The notes under the pieces are model-generated. The model made no database searches, had not been told where the DNA came from, and worked only from the letters and a program-made list of their open reading frames with translations. Below, one piece after another: positions 18,130-27,049 of a stretch of 64,000 nucleotides of DNA. Within the stretch, counting starts at the first letter, position 1. Each line of letters starts with the position of its first letter. The stretch is from Butyricicoccus pullicaecorum DSM 23266 (GTDB lineage: Bacteria > Bacillota > Clostridia > Oscillospirales > Butyricicoccaceae). The stretch lies in the NCBI RefSeq assembly GCF_900167005.1, contig NZ_FUXW01000001.1:372001-436000 (forward strand), written 5' to 3'. A program made the translations under genes and the position numbers.

Positions 18130-19089
18130 ATGGAGACCGGAACCAATACCGTATCGGATGCTGCCGAGGCTGTGACCAGCGCGGTCGGAGATATGGCGGA
18201 ATCCGCGCTGCCCGAATCCTGGTGGTCGGTGCTGTATGATTTTTTCAATGATAATACGTTTGGCATCTTTTTGGGCAAGGCGCTGCTGATTGTCGTTACG
18301 ATTTTGATCATGCTCATTGCAGTCAAGATCACGAACCGCATCTTCCGCAGAGTGATCGACCACATGAAGGAGATCAACAAGTCGGGCGCGACGCTTGCCG
18401 CCTTTCTGCGCTATCCGGTGCTGTTTTTGATCTACTTTGCCGCCTTTGCCATCATCGTTTCCAGCATTCCCGGCTTGAATGAGGCCATGACTAAGCTGCT
18501 TGCAGCCGGTGGTGTGCTGGCTGTTGTCTTTGGTCTGGCCGGACAGGAAGCGCTGGGCTCCATTGCCAGCGGCATGATGATTCTGGCATTCCGACCGTTT
18601 GTGATCGGAGACGTTGTGAACGTCGTGTCTCAGGGTGTCGCGGGTACGGTTGAGGAAATCAGCCTGCGGCATACCGTGCTGCGCACGATTGAAAACAAGC
18701 GTGTCATCATCCCGAACAGCACCATGAACGCAGCCATCGTGGAGAATGCCGACTACGGCGACAAGAATGTATGCCTGACGCTGGATATCGGCATCACATA
18801 CGAGTCCGACGTCGATCAGGCGCTGGCTGTGCTGGCTGACGAGGTGGGTGCACATCCCGATTATCTGGACCTGCGTACCGAGGAAGCCAAGGCAAACGGC
18901 GCACCGCGTGTAACCGTGCGTGTCAATGAGCTGGCCGACTCGGCGGTTGTCCTGCGTGCACTGCTGTGGGGCAAGGACAATGGTACGACCTTTGCCATGC
19001 GTGCCGATCTGATGCGCCGCATCAAGAAGCGCTTTGATCAGGAAGGCATTGATATCGCTTATCCGCATCTGGTTGTGATGAACAAGTGA
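18130..19089 (+). CDS. MscS-family mechanosensitive channel
   Basis: Small-conductance mechanosensitive ion channel, 319 aa. Three N-terminal hydrophobic segments (~residues 38-70, 88-115, 117-150) end in the pore helix and the family signature AGGVLAVVFGLAGQEALGS. The beta domain follows, with RPFVIGDVVNV and VEEISLRHTVLRTIENKRVIIPNS, and then a C-terminal cytoplasmic vestibule domain. AAAGGAGG precedes the ATG. A GC-rich hairpin at 18072-18097 lies between proS and this gene without a T tract. The next gene starts 13 nt later. Confidence 0.93.
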   Translation: METGTNTVSDAAEAVTSAVGDMAESALPESWWSVLYDFFNDNTFGIFLGKALLIVVTILIMLIAVKITNRIFRRVIDHMKEINKSGATLAAFLRYPVLFLIYFAAFAIIVSSIPGLNEAMTKLLAAGGVLAVVFGLAGQEALGSIASGMMILAFRPFVIGDVVNVVSQGVAGTVEEISLRHTVLRTIENKRVIIPNSTMNAAIVENADYGDKNVCLTLDIGITYESDVDQALAVLADEVGAHPDYLDLRTEEAKANGAPRVTVRVNELADSAVVLRALLWGKDNGTTFAMRADLMRRIKKRFDQEGIDIAYPHLVVMNK

Positions 19090-19102
19090 CAGGAGGAAGT
19101 CA

Positions 19103-20350
19103 ATGAGACGACTGCTTGCAGGACTTTGCGCTGTCGGACTGTTGACCAGTTCGGCGGGCGCAGTGGTGTCCGAGATGACTCCGCCGCCCGAAGAGGTGGT
19201 GGAAGAAAACACACCCACGGCGGACTACACCGCGAGTGCAGACGTGCTGTATGAGTTGGGACTGTTTCAGGGCGCAGGTGTAGACCGTTTTGGCCGTCCG
19301 GTGTACGAGCTGGAAGAGCCGTGCACCCGTGCGGAGGCAGCGGTTATGCTGGTGCGTCTGCTGGGACTGGAGGAGGAGGCCAAGGAGGCTGCCGGAACAC
19401 CGTTTACCGATTTACAGGACTGGCAGAAACCGTATGTCAATCTGCTCTACCATCGCGGGATGATTCGCGGTGCAAGCTATGACAAGTTTGAGCCTGAGTC
19501 GCCGTGCACCGCGCAGATGTACACCGCGCTCATGCTGCGTGCGCTGGGGTATTCCGATCAGACGGGTGATTTTACTTATGACAACGCGCTGTCGTTTGGT
19601 ATGCGTGTGGGTCTGATCGACAATTTCTCGTGCGATCTAGACGATTTCCGTCGAGATGATGCGGCACAGATGAGCCGTATGGCGCTGGAGCTCAAGCCCA
19701 AGGGCAGCGAGACTGACCTGCTCGGCAAGCTGGTGCAGGACGGTGCGGTGGACGCGAAAAAGGCCGAGTCGGTACACGCCGAGACCGCTCAGATTACTGC
19801 GCTGACCAATCAGGTACAGGCGAGTGCACCGTATCAGAGCGACGTGTTTGCCGCCATTCTGGATGACGGCAAGGGCAACAGCATGAGCCTGCACGGCACG
19901 CTCATCAACGAGGGCAACCGCTCGCGCCTGGACGGCATGCTGTCGATTGCGTTAAATGGCGGTCATTCGGTGTCTCAGCAGGTCATTGTCCTGCGCGACA
20001 GCAGCGGCATTTCCATTTCGCCCTGGACGGCAGGCGATTACCGTGACGATCAGGTTGCAGCCTTCCTGCGTGATGTCAACATTCTGTCGCTTGTGATGAC
20101 GCCCATGCCGGCACGCAGCCTGATTGGCGATATCACGCAAAAGGGACAGACCTATACCATGACGCTGTCTGAGGGTGCGGCGCAGCTGACCTTCGACGAC
20201 AAGGGAATCCCGGCCATCAGCTCGCTGTATATGACGCTTCACGATGTGATGTACAGCGTGTCGACCGAGACGGTAAAAACGACAGATGTACCGGCATTTT
20301 CTCTGCCGAGCGGCTATTCGAGCTACATCAAGATTTCCAACACGCCGTAA
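19103..20350 (+). CDS. SLH-domain surface protein, paralogue 1
   Basis: 415 aa exported protein. A signal peptide (cleavage near SAGA, ~residue 20) is followed by about three S-layer-homology repeats (residues ~45-215). Motifs include YELEEPCTRAEAAVMLVRLLG, FTDLQDWQKPYVNLLYHRGMI and CTAQMYTALMLRALGYSD. The remaining ~200 residues are a beta-rich domain with no family I can name. SLH repeats bind pyruvylated secondary cell-wall polymer. It starts 13 nt after the mscS gene and may be read with it; two further paralogues lie downstream. Confidence 0.85.
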   Translation: MRRLLAGLCAVGLLTSSAGAVVSEMTPPPEEVVEENTPTADYTASADVLYELGLFQGAGVDRFGRPVYELEEPCTRAEAAVMLVRLLGLEEEAKEAAGTPFTDLQDWQKPYVNLLYHRGMIRGASYDKFEPESPCTAQMYTALMLRALGYSDQTGDFTYDNALSFGMRVGLIDNFSCDLDDFRRDDAAQMSRMALELKPKGSETDLLGKLVQDGAVDAKKAESVHAETAQITALTNQVQASAPYQSDVFAAILDDGKGNSMSLHGTLINEGNRSRLDGMLSIALNGGHSVSQQVIVLRDSSGISISPWTAGDYRDDQVAAFLRDVNILSLVMTPMPARSLIGDITQKGQTYTMTLSEGAAQLTFDDKGIPAISSLYMTLHDVMYSVSTETVKTTDVPAFSLPSGYSSYIKISNTP

Positions 20351-20380
20351 AAATATCTAAAAATAGTTTCTGAAACTGAG

Positions 20381-20428
20381 AACAGGAATGACAGATGTCC
20401 TAAAAGATATCTGATTCATTCCTGTTTC
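20381..20428 (+). terminator. Long hairpin terminator after SLH paralogue 1
   Basis: AACAGGAATGA (20381) pairs with TCATTCCTGTT (20416-20426), with an inner CAGAT/ATCTG stem; only a short T run follows. Confidence 0.55.
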
Positions 20429-20473
20429 TTTGTAAAAATTTAATGAACAAATGCGAAAAAAGGCCCGCTCGCC

Positions 20474-20501
20474 TTGCTTTCTTTGGGTAAAGTGCTATAA
20501 T
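20474..20501 (+). promoter_or_regulatory. Promoter of SLH paralogue 2
   Basis: TTGCTT (20474-20479), 16 bp, TATAAT (20496-20501). Confidence 0.6.
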
Positions 20502-20535
20502 ATCCCATAGGTATCCTGAAGGAGGATGATTGGAA

Positions 20536-22098
20536 ATGAAAAAAGTAATGAAGTCCATGGTAATTGGTTCGCTCGCAGCCGCTATGCTGGCATCGGGCGC
20601 TTCTGCCGCTAATTTTACTTCCAGCGCAGATGTTCTGAAGGATCTGGGTCTGTTCCAGGGTTCTGAGGCAGGCTATGATCTCGACCGCGCTCCCGACCGT
20701 GCAGAGGCTGCAACCATGATGGTTCGCCTGCTGGGTAAGGAGGCAGAGGCCAAGACTTACTATGAGGCAAACGCAGACAAGTTCCCGTTCACCGATCTGG
20801 ACAACGGCTACGAGTGGGCAAAGCCCTATGTTGCATGGCTGTACAATGAGGGTCTGACCTCCGGCGCAACCGCAACCACCTTTGAGCCGGGCAACAAGTG
20901 CACCGCACAGCAGTACACCACCTTCCTGATGCGCGCACTGGGCTACTCCGATGCAGAGGGCGGCGACTTTACTTACGATAAGGCAATCGATTTCGCAACC
21001 GAGAAGGGCGTAGTCGATATGTTCAACATGGACGCTGACGACTTCATGCGTGACGATGTTGTTGCAATGAGCTACACCGCACTGTCTGTCGCTCCGAAGT
21101 CCGGCGAGACCGACCTGCTGACCAAGCTGGTGGGCGACAAGGCTGTTGACGCTGAGAAGGCAGCTCCGGTGCAGAAGACCTTTGAGACACTGCGCAACTT
21201 CAACGAGGCTTACAAGGCTGTTGCTGCAACCACCTCGGCTGACGCAACCGCTGACTTCACCATGAACATGAAGGTTGAAGATCTGAGCGTTGATGCAGCA
21301 GGTAAGTTCAACGTACAGGTTAAGGCTGACCCGGCCAAGCTCGAAGAGATGCAGATGGCTATGACCGGCTCTCTGACCGTAAACGTACCCACCGAGGACG
21401 GCAAGACCGAGAAGATGGACGTTCCGATGGAAATGTACGTCAAGGACGGCGTTGCATACACCAACATGATGGGCTCCAAGATGAAGCAGGATCTTGACCT
21501 TAAGACTGCACTCAAGGGCTTCGATATGCAGCAGCTGACCGGTATGACCACGATGCCGCTGTGCATGGTAGACAGCATCTCGCAGGATGGCAACACCTAC
21601 AAGATGAGCTACAACACCGAGGCATTCAACGGCCTGTTCACCGAGCTGTTCAGCCAGATGACCACGCAGGTTGAGCTGACCGAGGAAATGAAGGCACAGG
21701 GCCTGACCGAGGATATGTTCAAGCTGGCTCTGGATCTGAGCAAGGCTGACGTTGAGGTCACCTTCAAGAACGGCGGTCTGTACGACGAGAAGGCTGACAT
21801 GGCAATGACCATGGAGATGCTGGGCATGAAGGTCGACGTTACCATGCAGATGAACATGGCTACCAAGAAGGTTGGCGACGCAGTTGAGGTCAAGTACCCG
21901 ACCGATCTGGACACCTACAAGACGCTGGAAGAGCTGACCGCTGAGGCTGAGACCGCAGCAGAGGTCGTCACCACCGAGACCGCTCCGGCAACCGAGGTAA
22001 AGCCGGCTGAGGAGAAGAAGGACGAGGCTGCAGCAGCTGACAAGACCGCTGAGTCCGTTCCGGCTACCCAGCTGACCCCTGCAACTCCTGCAAAGTAA
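20536..22098 (+). CDS. SLH-domain surface protein, paralogue 2
   Basis: 520 aa. A signal peptide ends near GASA (~residue 22). SLH repeats (~25-215) carry YDLDRAPDRAEAATMMVRLLG, CTAQQYTTFLMRALGYSD and DDFMRDDVVAMSYTALS. A ~230-residue central domain is rich in Met, Lys and Asp and resembles DUF-type lipoprotein-like beta sheets. The tail (residues ~470-520) is Ala/Glu/Thr/Pro-rich low complexity, as in wall-spanning linkers. ATG 20536 is preferred to TTG 20530 (GGAGG spacing 10). High use of GCA/ACC codons and a strong promoter suggest abundant expression. Confidence 0.85.
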   Translation: MKKVMKSMVIGSLAAAMLASGASAANFTSSADVLKDLGLFQGSEAGYDLDRAPDRAEAATMMVRLLGKEAEAKTYYEANADKFPFTDLDNGYEWAKPYVAWLYNEGLTSGATATTFEPGNKCTAQQYTTFLMRALGYSDAEGGDFTYDKAIDFATEKGVVDMFNMDADDFMRDDVVAMSYTALSVAPKSGETDLLTKLVGDKAVDAEKAAPVQKTFETLRNFNEAYKAVAATTSADATADFTMNMKVEDLSVDAAGKFNVQVKADPAKLEEMQMAMTGSLTVNVPTEDGKTEKMDVPMEMYVKDGVAYTNMMGSKMKQDLDLKTALKGFDMQQLTGMTTMPLCMVDSISQDGNTYKMSYNTEAFNGLFTELFSQMTTQVELTEEMKAQGLTEDMFKLALDLSKADVEVTFKNGGLYDEKADMAMTMEMLGMKVDVTMQMNMATKKVGDAVEVKYPTDLDTYKTLEELTAEAETAAEVVTTETAPATEVKPAEEKKDEAAAADKTAESVPATQLTPATPAK

Positions 22099-22116
22099 GA
22101 TTTTTTGCAAGCACAA

Positions 22117-22145
22117 GAGACCGTCCATCTGGACGGTCTCTTTTT
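22117..22145 (+). terminator. Intrinsic terminator after SLH paralogue 2
   Basis: GAGACCGTCC / GGACGGTCTC stem, ATCT loop, then T5. Confidence 0.9.
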
Positions 22146-22153
22146 GCGTCTGT

Positions 22154-23095
22154 TCAGATCTTCATTTGGTCGAGCAGGGTGCGCAGCTTGGCCGCTGAGG
22201 ATTCCAGCCGCTTGCGCTCCTCGTAGCTGAGCGGCAGATCAAGCACGGTCTCGATGCCGTTTTTGCCAAGAACCGACGGCAGTCCCAGACAGATTTCGTC
22301 CACACCGTATCGTCCCTGAATGACCGAGGACACCGGAAGCACCGAGCGCTCTCCGCGCACGATGGCGCGTGCGATGCGCAGTACCGCCATACCGATGCCG
22401 TAATAAGTTGCGCCCTTGCCCTCGATGATGTGGTAGGCCGCGTCACGCACGTTTTGGTAGATGTCATCCAGCACCGACTGCGAAAATTCCTTGCCCGCAA
22501 TGCGGCAGTAGTCGGGTAAATCCATGCCCGACACGTTGGCCGACGACCAGACAGCAAGTTCGCTGTCTCCATGCTCGCCGATGATGAAGGCGTGCACATT
22601 GCGGCTGTCTACCTGCAAATATTGACCGACCAGATATTTGAGCCGCGCAGTGTCCAGCACGGTTCCCGTACCAATGACCCGGCAGGCGGGCAGTCCAGAC
22701 AGCTTTTGTGCCAGATAGGTGAGCAGATCGACCGGATTGGACACCACGAGCAGAATGCAGTCGGGTGCGACGGCAAGCACGGCATCCAGAATGCTCTTTA
22801 AGATCACTTCGTTTCGGTGCAGCAGGTCAATGCGGGTTTCACCCGGTTTTTGGTTGGCTCCGGCGGCCAGAATGACCAGACCGCAGTCCTTGAGGTCCTG
22901 ATAATCACCGGCGTGCACGGCACAGGGCTGGGCAAAAGAGACACCGTGACTGATGTCGGCGGCTTCGCCCTCGGCCTTGGCACGGTTGACATCGAGCAGA
23001 ATCAGCTCGGAGAACAGACCGCTCGTCGCCAGTGTGTAAGCGGCTGTCGCACCGACAAAACCGGTGCCGATCACCGCACATTTTTGCAGATTCAT
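22154..23095 (-). CDS. ldh: L-lactate dehydrogenase
   Basis: Reduces pyruvate to L-lactate with NADH. 313 aa. The Rossmann motif GTGFVGATAAYTLATSGL is near residue 9, the NAD Asp in LILLDVN. Substrate Arg segments are NQKPGETRIDLL, and the catalytic His lies in FIIGEHGDSELAVWSSANV (~residue 175). The NLVDLLTYLAQKLSG-like region is typical of LDH rather than malate dehydrogenase. The first ATG at 23101 abuts GGAGGG, so the in-frame ATG at 23095 (spacing 7) is preferred. It lies between SLH paralogues on the opposite strand. Confidence 0.94.
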   Translation of the reverse strand: MNLQKCAVIGTGFVGATAAYTLATSGLFSELILLDVNRAKAEGEAADISHGVSFAQPCAVHAGDYQDLKDCGLVILAAGANQKPGETRIDLLHRNEVILKSILDAVLAVAPDCILLVVSNPVDLLTYLAQKLSGLPACRVIGTGTVLDTARLKYLVGQYLQVDSRNVHAFIIGEHGDSELAVWSSANVSGMDLPDYCRIAGKEFSQSVLDDIYQNVRDAAYHIIEGKGATYYGIGMAVLRIARAIVRGERSVLPVSSVIQGRYGVDEICLGLPSVLGKNGIETVLDLPLSYEERKRLESSAAKLRTLLDQMKI

Positions 23096-23160
23096 CGTCA
23101 TCCCTCCAATGCTTACAGCATGTCCGATTGCCTGTGGTTTGATGGCTGGAAAAATTTATT

Positions 23161-23190
23161 TTGTCAGAAACAGAGGGCTTGTGATACAAT
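23161..23190 (+). promoter_or_regulatory. Promoter of SLH paralogue 3
   Basis: TTGTCA (23161-23166), 18 bp, TACAAT (23185-23190). Confidence 0.5.
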
Positions 23191-23226
23191 GGAGAAGAAA
23201 AACAGGACAAGGAGGAACTTTTCCGC

Positions 23227-24405
23227 ATGAAACAATGGATGCGCAGAGCGACCGCAGGTGTGCTGGCCGCAGCTGCTTTGACTGGTATGGCCGGTGCGGC
23301 TAACTTCACACACTGTGCCGATGCGCTCAAAAATATGGGACTGCTCGTTGGTACGCAGAACGGTTACGAACTCGACCGCACGCCTACCCGCGCCGAGGCT
23401 GCTATTATGCTGGTGCGCCTGCTGGGTGAGGAAGATGCAGCGATGGCCGGAAACTATGACGTTCCGTTTACCGACGTACCCGATTGGGCGGCGCCCTATA
23501 TCGGCTGGCTGTACGAGAACAAGTTGACCGTCGGTGTCAGCGACACCAAGTTCGGCACCCGCGATACGTGCAGCGCACAGCAATACGCGACTTTCCTGCT
23601 GCGTGCACTGGGATACGAGGACGGAAATGGATATACTTATAAGACCGCGCTGGACTACGCCGAAAAGCTGGGGGTAATTGACGAGGTCAACTGTGACACC
23701 GACCCGTTCCTGCGTGACCATGTGGTTGCCATGAGCTACACCGCACTCAGCCGTCCGACGGCGGACGGAACAGACATGCTGCTCGAAGCGCTCGTGGAGC
23801 GCGGCAGCGTCAGCGCGAGCAAGGCATCGGATACGCTGACCCTGTTCCAGAGCTGTCAGGCATACGATCAGATACGCATGCAGAATGCCCAGTCGGGTGC
23901 GCGCACCTACGATCTGACCGCAACCATCACCGACAATGCTTATAACGAGGCTGCGTGCAGCGGTACACTGACCGTAGACGGTCAGGATTTCTCGGCTGAA
24001 CTGCGGCAGGATGGCACGCTCATCATGGGACTGTACCAGAAAAACGGTACGCTCTATCGCTACGAGAACGGAAAAACGGTCAAGGCGGCACAGCCGGTGA
24101 CGCTGGGCACGGCAGATGCCCGCATTCCGGTCAGTGCGGTCATGGACGTGAGTGCACAAAATGGACGATATGCGTTTTCTTTTATGCCGAGCGTGCTGAA
24201 TGAGCTGGTGAGCGGTTCCAACGTCGTGCTCAAGCAGGTCGATTACAGCGCGACCGAGCAGGGCGGTGTGTTCAGCCAGCAGACCGGCCGCATTTATGTA
24301 AACATGCCGATCGGCGGTCGCACCTCGACCTATGCCATTTCGATCAGCGCTGCCCTGCGCAGCCAGAGCGGCAGCGTGCAGGTGCCGGACGGAATGGACG
24401 TATAA
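23227..24405 (+). CDS. SLH-domain surface protein, paralogue 3
   Basis: 392 aa. The signal peptide ends near GAA at residue ~22. The SLH repeats (~25-210) are close to those of paralogues 1 and 2: YELDRTPTRAEAAIMLVRLLG, CSAQQYATFLLRALGYED, DPFLRDHVVAMSYTALS. The C-terminal ~180 residues form a beta-rich domain similar in length and layout to paralogue 1. Both surface proteins begin counting from ADxLxxxGLx, so a common ancestor is clear. Own promoter and AAGGAGG ribosome site. Confidence 0.85.
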   Translation: MKQWMRRATAGVLAAAALTGMAGAANFTHCADALKNMGLLVGTQNGYELDRTPTRAEAAIMLVRLLGEEDAAMAGNYDVPFTDVPDWAAPYIGWLYENKLTVGVSDTKFGTRDTCSAQQYATFLLRALGYEDGNGYTYKTALDYAEKLGVIDEVNCDTDPFLRDHVVAMSYTALSRPTADGTDMLLEALVERGSVSASKASDTLTLFQSCQAYDQIRMQNAQSGARTYDLTATITDNAYNEAACSGTLTVDGQDFSAELRQDGTLIMGLYQKNGTLYRYENGKTVKAAQPVTLGTADARIPVSAVMDVSAQNGRYAFSFMPSVLNELVSGSNVVLKQVDYSATEQGGVFSQQTGRIYVNMPIGGRTSTYAISISAALRSQSGSVQVPDGMDV

Positions 24406-24496
24406 AAATTTTTTTCAAAAGAATGGGAAAAACCTGGAACTTTTGGAGAGAGCCTGCGTCTAACCTAACAAGAGAATCCAAAGGAGGACGAAGATT

Positions 24497-25624
24497 ATGA
24501 AAAAGAAGCAGATTTTAGCAATGGGCCTGAGTGCCGTACTGGCGTGCAGCAGCGTAGCATTTGCAGCAGATGTGACCGCAGCAGAGACCACCGCTTCGGC
24601 AGCCGATAACACCGCCGCAACCGAGACCACGACCACCGCAGTTCCGCAGGTCAAGGAGTCTTTCCGCACCGGTTCGATGGCAACCGTCAGCAAGATCAAC
24701 ATGGACGGCGAGACCGTTTCCTCGATTCTGGTCAAGACCACCGATGAGCAGGACATCCAGCTCAACCTGGGCGCAGACACCCTGATCGTAAACAACGAGA
24801 CCGGTGCTGCCGCAGCACTGTCCGACATCAAGGAAGGCGACAAGATTTACGCATACTACTCCAAGGCAATGACCCGCAGCCTGCCGCCGCAGTCGGCTTG
24901 CGAGCTGATTCTGGTTGGCGTGGGTGAGAATACCCCGGCATCCCTGCACGAGGTTGGCACGGTTTCTACCAACGAAGAGGGCATGACCGAGGTTCTGACC
25001 GCAGACGGCAGCATGATCATCCGCATGGACGACAAGACCACTTACGCACCTTACAAGACCAAGAACATCGTAACCAAGGCTGACTTGACCGAGGGCACCC
25101 GTTTCCTGGCATGGTACGACATCGTTGCAATGAGCTATCCGGGTCAGGCTTACACCCAGAAGGTTGTCATCCTGCCGGCAGCAGCAACCGAGGAGACCGC
25201 TACCGAGACCCAGGCAACCCGTGAGACCGAGCAGACCGCTGCTGAGACCACCGAGCTGACCATTGTTGCTGGCGGCAAGACCCTGGAAGTCAAGGGCGAG
25301 ATGAAGGACGGCGTTGCAGTTGTACCCGTTCGCGCAGCAGCAGAGGCTCTGGGATGCACGGTCAGCTATGAGCAGAAGGACGGCAAGGAGTACGTTACCG
25401 TTGAGAACGACACCCGTTCGATGACGCTGGAGATCGGTACCGACAACTACGTTTCGACCACCAAGATCGAGGATGCAGTTGGCATGACCGCTCCCGCACA
25501 GTATGGCGTTGCACCGTACATCGTAGACGGCACGACTTACGCCGCAGCAGACCTGTTCAAGGCTCTGGTTGGCTTTGATGTTGTAACCGAGGCTGGTACG
25601 GTCACCATCACCGCACAGGCATAA
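24497..25624 (+). CDS. Secreted protein with copper-amine-oxidase-like N-terminal (stalk) domain
   Basis: 375 aa. A signal peptide (residues 1-24, ending SVAFAAD) and a Thr/Ala-rich spacer are followed by a ~150-residue domain with repeated beta strands (SKINMDGETVSSILVKTTDE). A second Glu/Thr/Ala-rich linker (~residues 228-252) precedes the C-terminal domain LTIVAGGKTLEVKGEMKDG..VPVRAAAEALGCTVSYEQ (~255-375). That last domain is the usual pattern of copper amine oxidase N-terminal-like wall modules. Probably a wall or surface protein; no enzymatic motif is visible. AAGGAGG precedes the ATG. Confidence 0.8.
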   Translation: MKKKQILAMGLSAVLACSSVAFAADVTAAETTASAADNTAATETTTTAVPQVKESFRTGSMATVSKINMDGETVSSILVKTTDEQDIQLNLGADTLIVNNETGAAAALSDIKEGDKIYAYYSKAMTRSLPPQSACELILVGVGENTPASLHEVGTVSTNEEGMTEVLTADGSMIIRMDDKTTYAPYKTKNIVTKADLTEGTRFLAWYDIVAMSYPGQAYTQKVVILPAAATEETATETQATRETEQTAAETTELTIVAGGKTLEVKGEMKDGVAVVPVRAAAEALGCTVSYEQKDGKEYVTVENDTRSMTLEIGTDNYVSTTKIEDAVGMTAPAQYGVAPYIVDGTTYAAADLFKALVGFDVVTEAGTVTITAQA

Positions 25625-25679
25625 AAAATCAATTCATATAAAGAATTGCCGCTGTGTTGCGAAAAATACGGCGAAAATC

Positions 25680-25710
25680 AAGAGCCGCCTTGAATTGGCG
25701 GCTCTTTTTT
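25680..25710 (+). terminator. Intrinsic terminator after the stalk protein
   Basis: AAGAGCCGCC / GGCGGCTCTT stem followed by T6. Confidence 0.9.
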
Positions 25711-26005
25711 GCAATGATTTCACAGAATATATGGAATCGATTTCATATATCAAAAACTAAAAAATTCGATATATACGGAAAAGATGACTCAAAAGTCTAA
25801 AAATTTCGTAACTTTTTGCAAGAAAATATCACCTGAAAAATATAACTTTTTCGGTGCATCTTTGTAAAGGATGTGTAAAATATTGACATCTGATACAAAT
25901 AATACTTGTAAAATACATCGATATTTGTGCATAATACCGTTGAATGTCGAAAAATGTTTGGATATAATCGAGTTAATGAAATCTAAGATATAGGAGGTCG
26001 CACAT
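25711..26005 (+). promoter_or_regulatory. AT-rich upstream region and promoter of the small Cys protein
   Basis: About 300 bp far more AT-rich than the rest of the window, with no ORF. A promoter TTGAAT (25940-25945), 17 bp, TATAAT (25963-25968) lies 38 bp before the small gene. The A/T tracts upstream could act as UP elements or bind a nucleoid or regulatory protein; nothing more specific is visible. Confidence 0.5.
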
Positions 26006-26203
26006 ATGCTGTACGAAGTACGCTTTCGCTGTAATCATGTTCACACAATGGATCTGACTGGCCAGGCCGAGGATCGCTTCCGTAAGATCGCTCTGTATAA
26101 CCAAATGTTTTGTCCGGAATGCCGGGCACAGTATGCGATCTCCCATACACGGGAATTGCCTCTGTTCCGTGCTTTTGTCATGCCGGCACGACAGATGCAG
26201 TAA
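26006..26203 (+). CDS. Small cysteine-containing protein of unknown function
   Basis: 65 aa with a good AGGAGGT ribosome site 10 nt upstream. It has Cys9 and a CPEC pair at residues 36-39 with nearby His residues, so a small zinc-ribbon-like fold is possible (RCNHVH..FCPECRAQY). No signal peptide. It looks monocistronic between two terminators. Function unknown; the strong promoter argues that it is a real gene. Confidence 0.6.
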   Translation: MLYEVRFRCNHVHTMDLTGQAEDRFRKIALYNQMFCPECRAQYAISHTRELPLFRAFVMPARQMQ

Positions 26204-26286
26204 ATCTGCGTGACTCAGAAATTCGTTTCTCCAAAACTCTCCTTCTTAAAATTGCCGTGATCAAGCGGCACCTGATACCCCTGTAC

Positions 26287-26320
26287 AGAAAACCGCAGTC
26301 TGAATAGACTGCGGTTTTCT
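26287..26320. terminator. Bidirectional intrinsic terminator
   Basis: AGAAAACCGCAGTC / GACTGCGGTTTTCT perfect 14-bp stem between the small Cys protein and the HAD gene. Confidence 0.8.
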
Positions 26321-26345
26321 GCATATTCGGAAGATTTTTCGCATA

Positions 26346-26376
26346 AGAAAAACCGGGTTTTCACTGGAAAACCCGG
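26346..26376 (-). terminator. Intrinsic terminator of dapF-HAD operon
   Basis: CCGGGTTTTC / GAAAACCCGG stem; on the minus strand it is followed by T5. Confidence 0.85.
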
Positions 26377-26389
26377 CGGGAAGATAAAC

Positions 26390-27049
26390 TTAGTCGGCAA
26401 AGCCTGCGATGACTGCGGGAAGGTCGCCAATGGTGGGTGCAATGGCATCCGCGCCTGCGCGCTCGAGCTCTTCGCGCGAACCAAAACCGAACAGAACACC
26501 GACCGCACGCACCTGTGCCGCGTGTGCGCCCTCGATGTCGTGTCTGCGGTCGCCGATCATCAGGACACTGTCGCGGTCGGGATGACCGAGCTGCGCGAGC
26601 GTGTGCTCAATGACCTGCAATTTGGTCGAGATCGTGCCGTCCATGGTCGCGCCCGAAATCAGGGTGAAGTACTGGGACAGGTTAAAGTGATCCAGAATGC
26701 GCACGGCGAAGTCCTGCGGCTTGGAGGTCGCGGTACACAGGACGTAGCCTTGTGCCTTGAGATCGGCCAGCAGTCCGGGCATCTCGGGGAACAGACGGTT
26801 TTCAAACAGACCGACTACGCGGAAACGCTCGCGGTAGGCATCCTGACACTTGAGCGCGGTCTCACGGTCTACGCCGTGATTCTCCATAAAGCCGGTCACG
26901 AGTGGGGGACCGATGTAGGCGGTCAGCGTATCCAGATCGTCTACCTGAATGCCGCATACCTTGTCCAGTGCGTAGGCCACCGACTTGGTGATACCCTCTT
27001 TGGGGTCGGTCAGTGTGCCGTCGAGGTCGAAAAAGAGATAACGAATCAT
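26390..27049 (-). CDS. HAD-superfamily phosphatase (phosphoglycolate phosphatase-like)
   Basis: 219 aa HAD-IA hydrolase. Motif I is FFDLDGTLTDP (nucleophile Asp in DxDGT), the cap domain covers residues ~18-80, motif II is CTATSKP near residue 112 and motif III/IV is VLMIGDRRHDIEGA near residue 165. The substrate cannot be fixed: phosphoglycolate, pyrophosphate or nucleotide monophosphates are possible. The true start is the ATG at 27049, which overlaps the dapF stop (ATGA), showing translational coupling; the longer frame to 27223 is inside dapF. Confidence 0.88.
   Translation of the reverse strand: MIRYLFFDLDGTLTDPKEGITKSVAYALDKVCGIQVDDLDTLTAYIGPPLVTGFMENHGVDRETALKCQDAYRERFRVVGLFENRLFPEMPGLLADLKAQGYVLCTATSKPQDFAVRILDHFNLSQYFTLISGATMDGTISTKLQVIEHTLAQLGHPDRDSVLMIGDRRHDIEGAHAAQVRAVGVLFGFGSREELERAGADAIAPTIGDLPAVIAGFAD

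Noticed and set aside
23227-24405. CRISPR-like or tandem DNA repeats in SLH genes
   Set aside because: The repeats are protein-level SLH modules with diverged DNA, and no spacer pattern exists.
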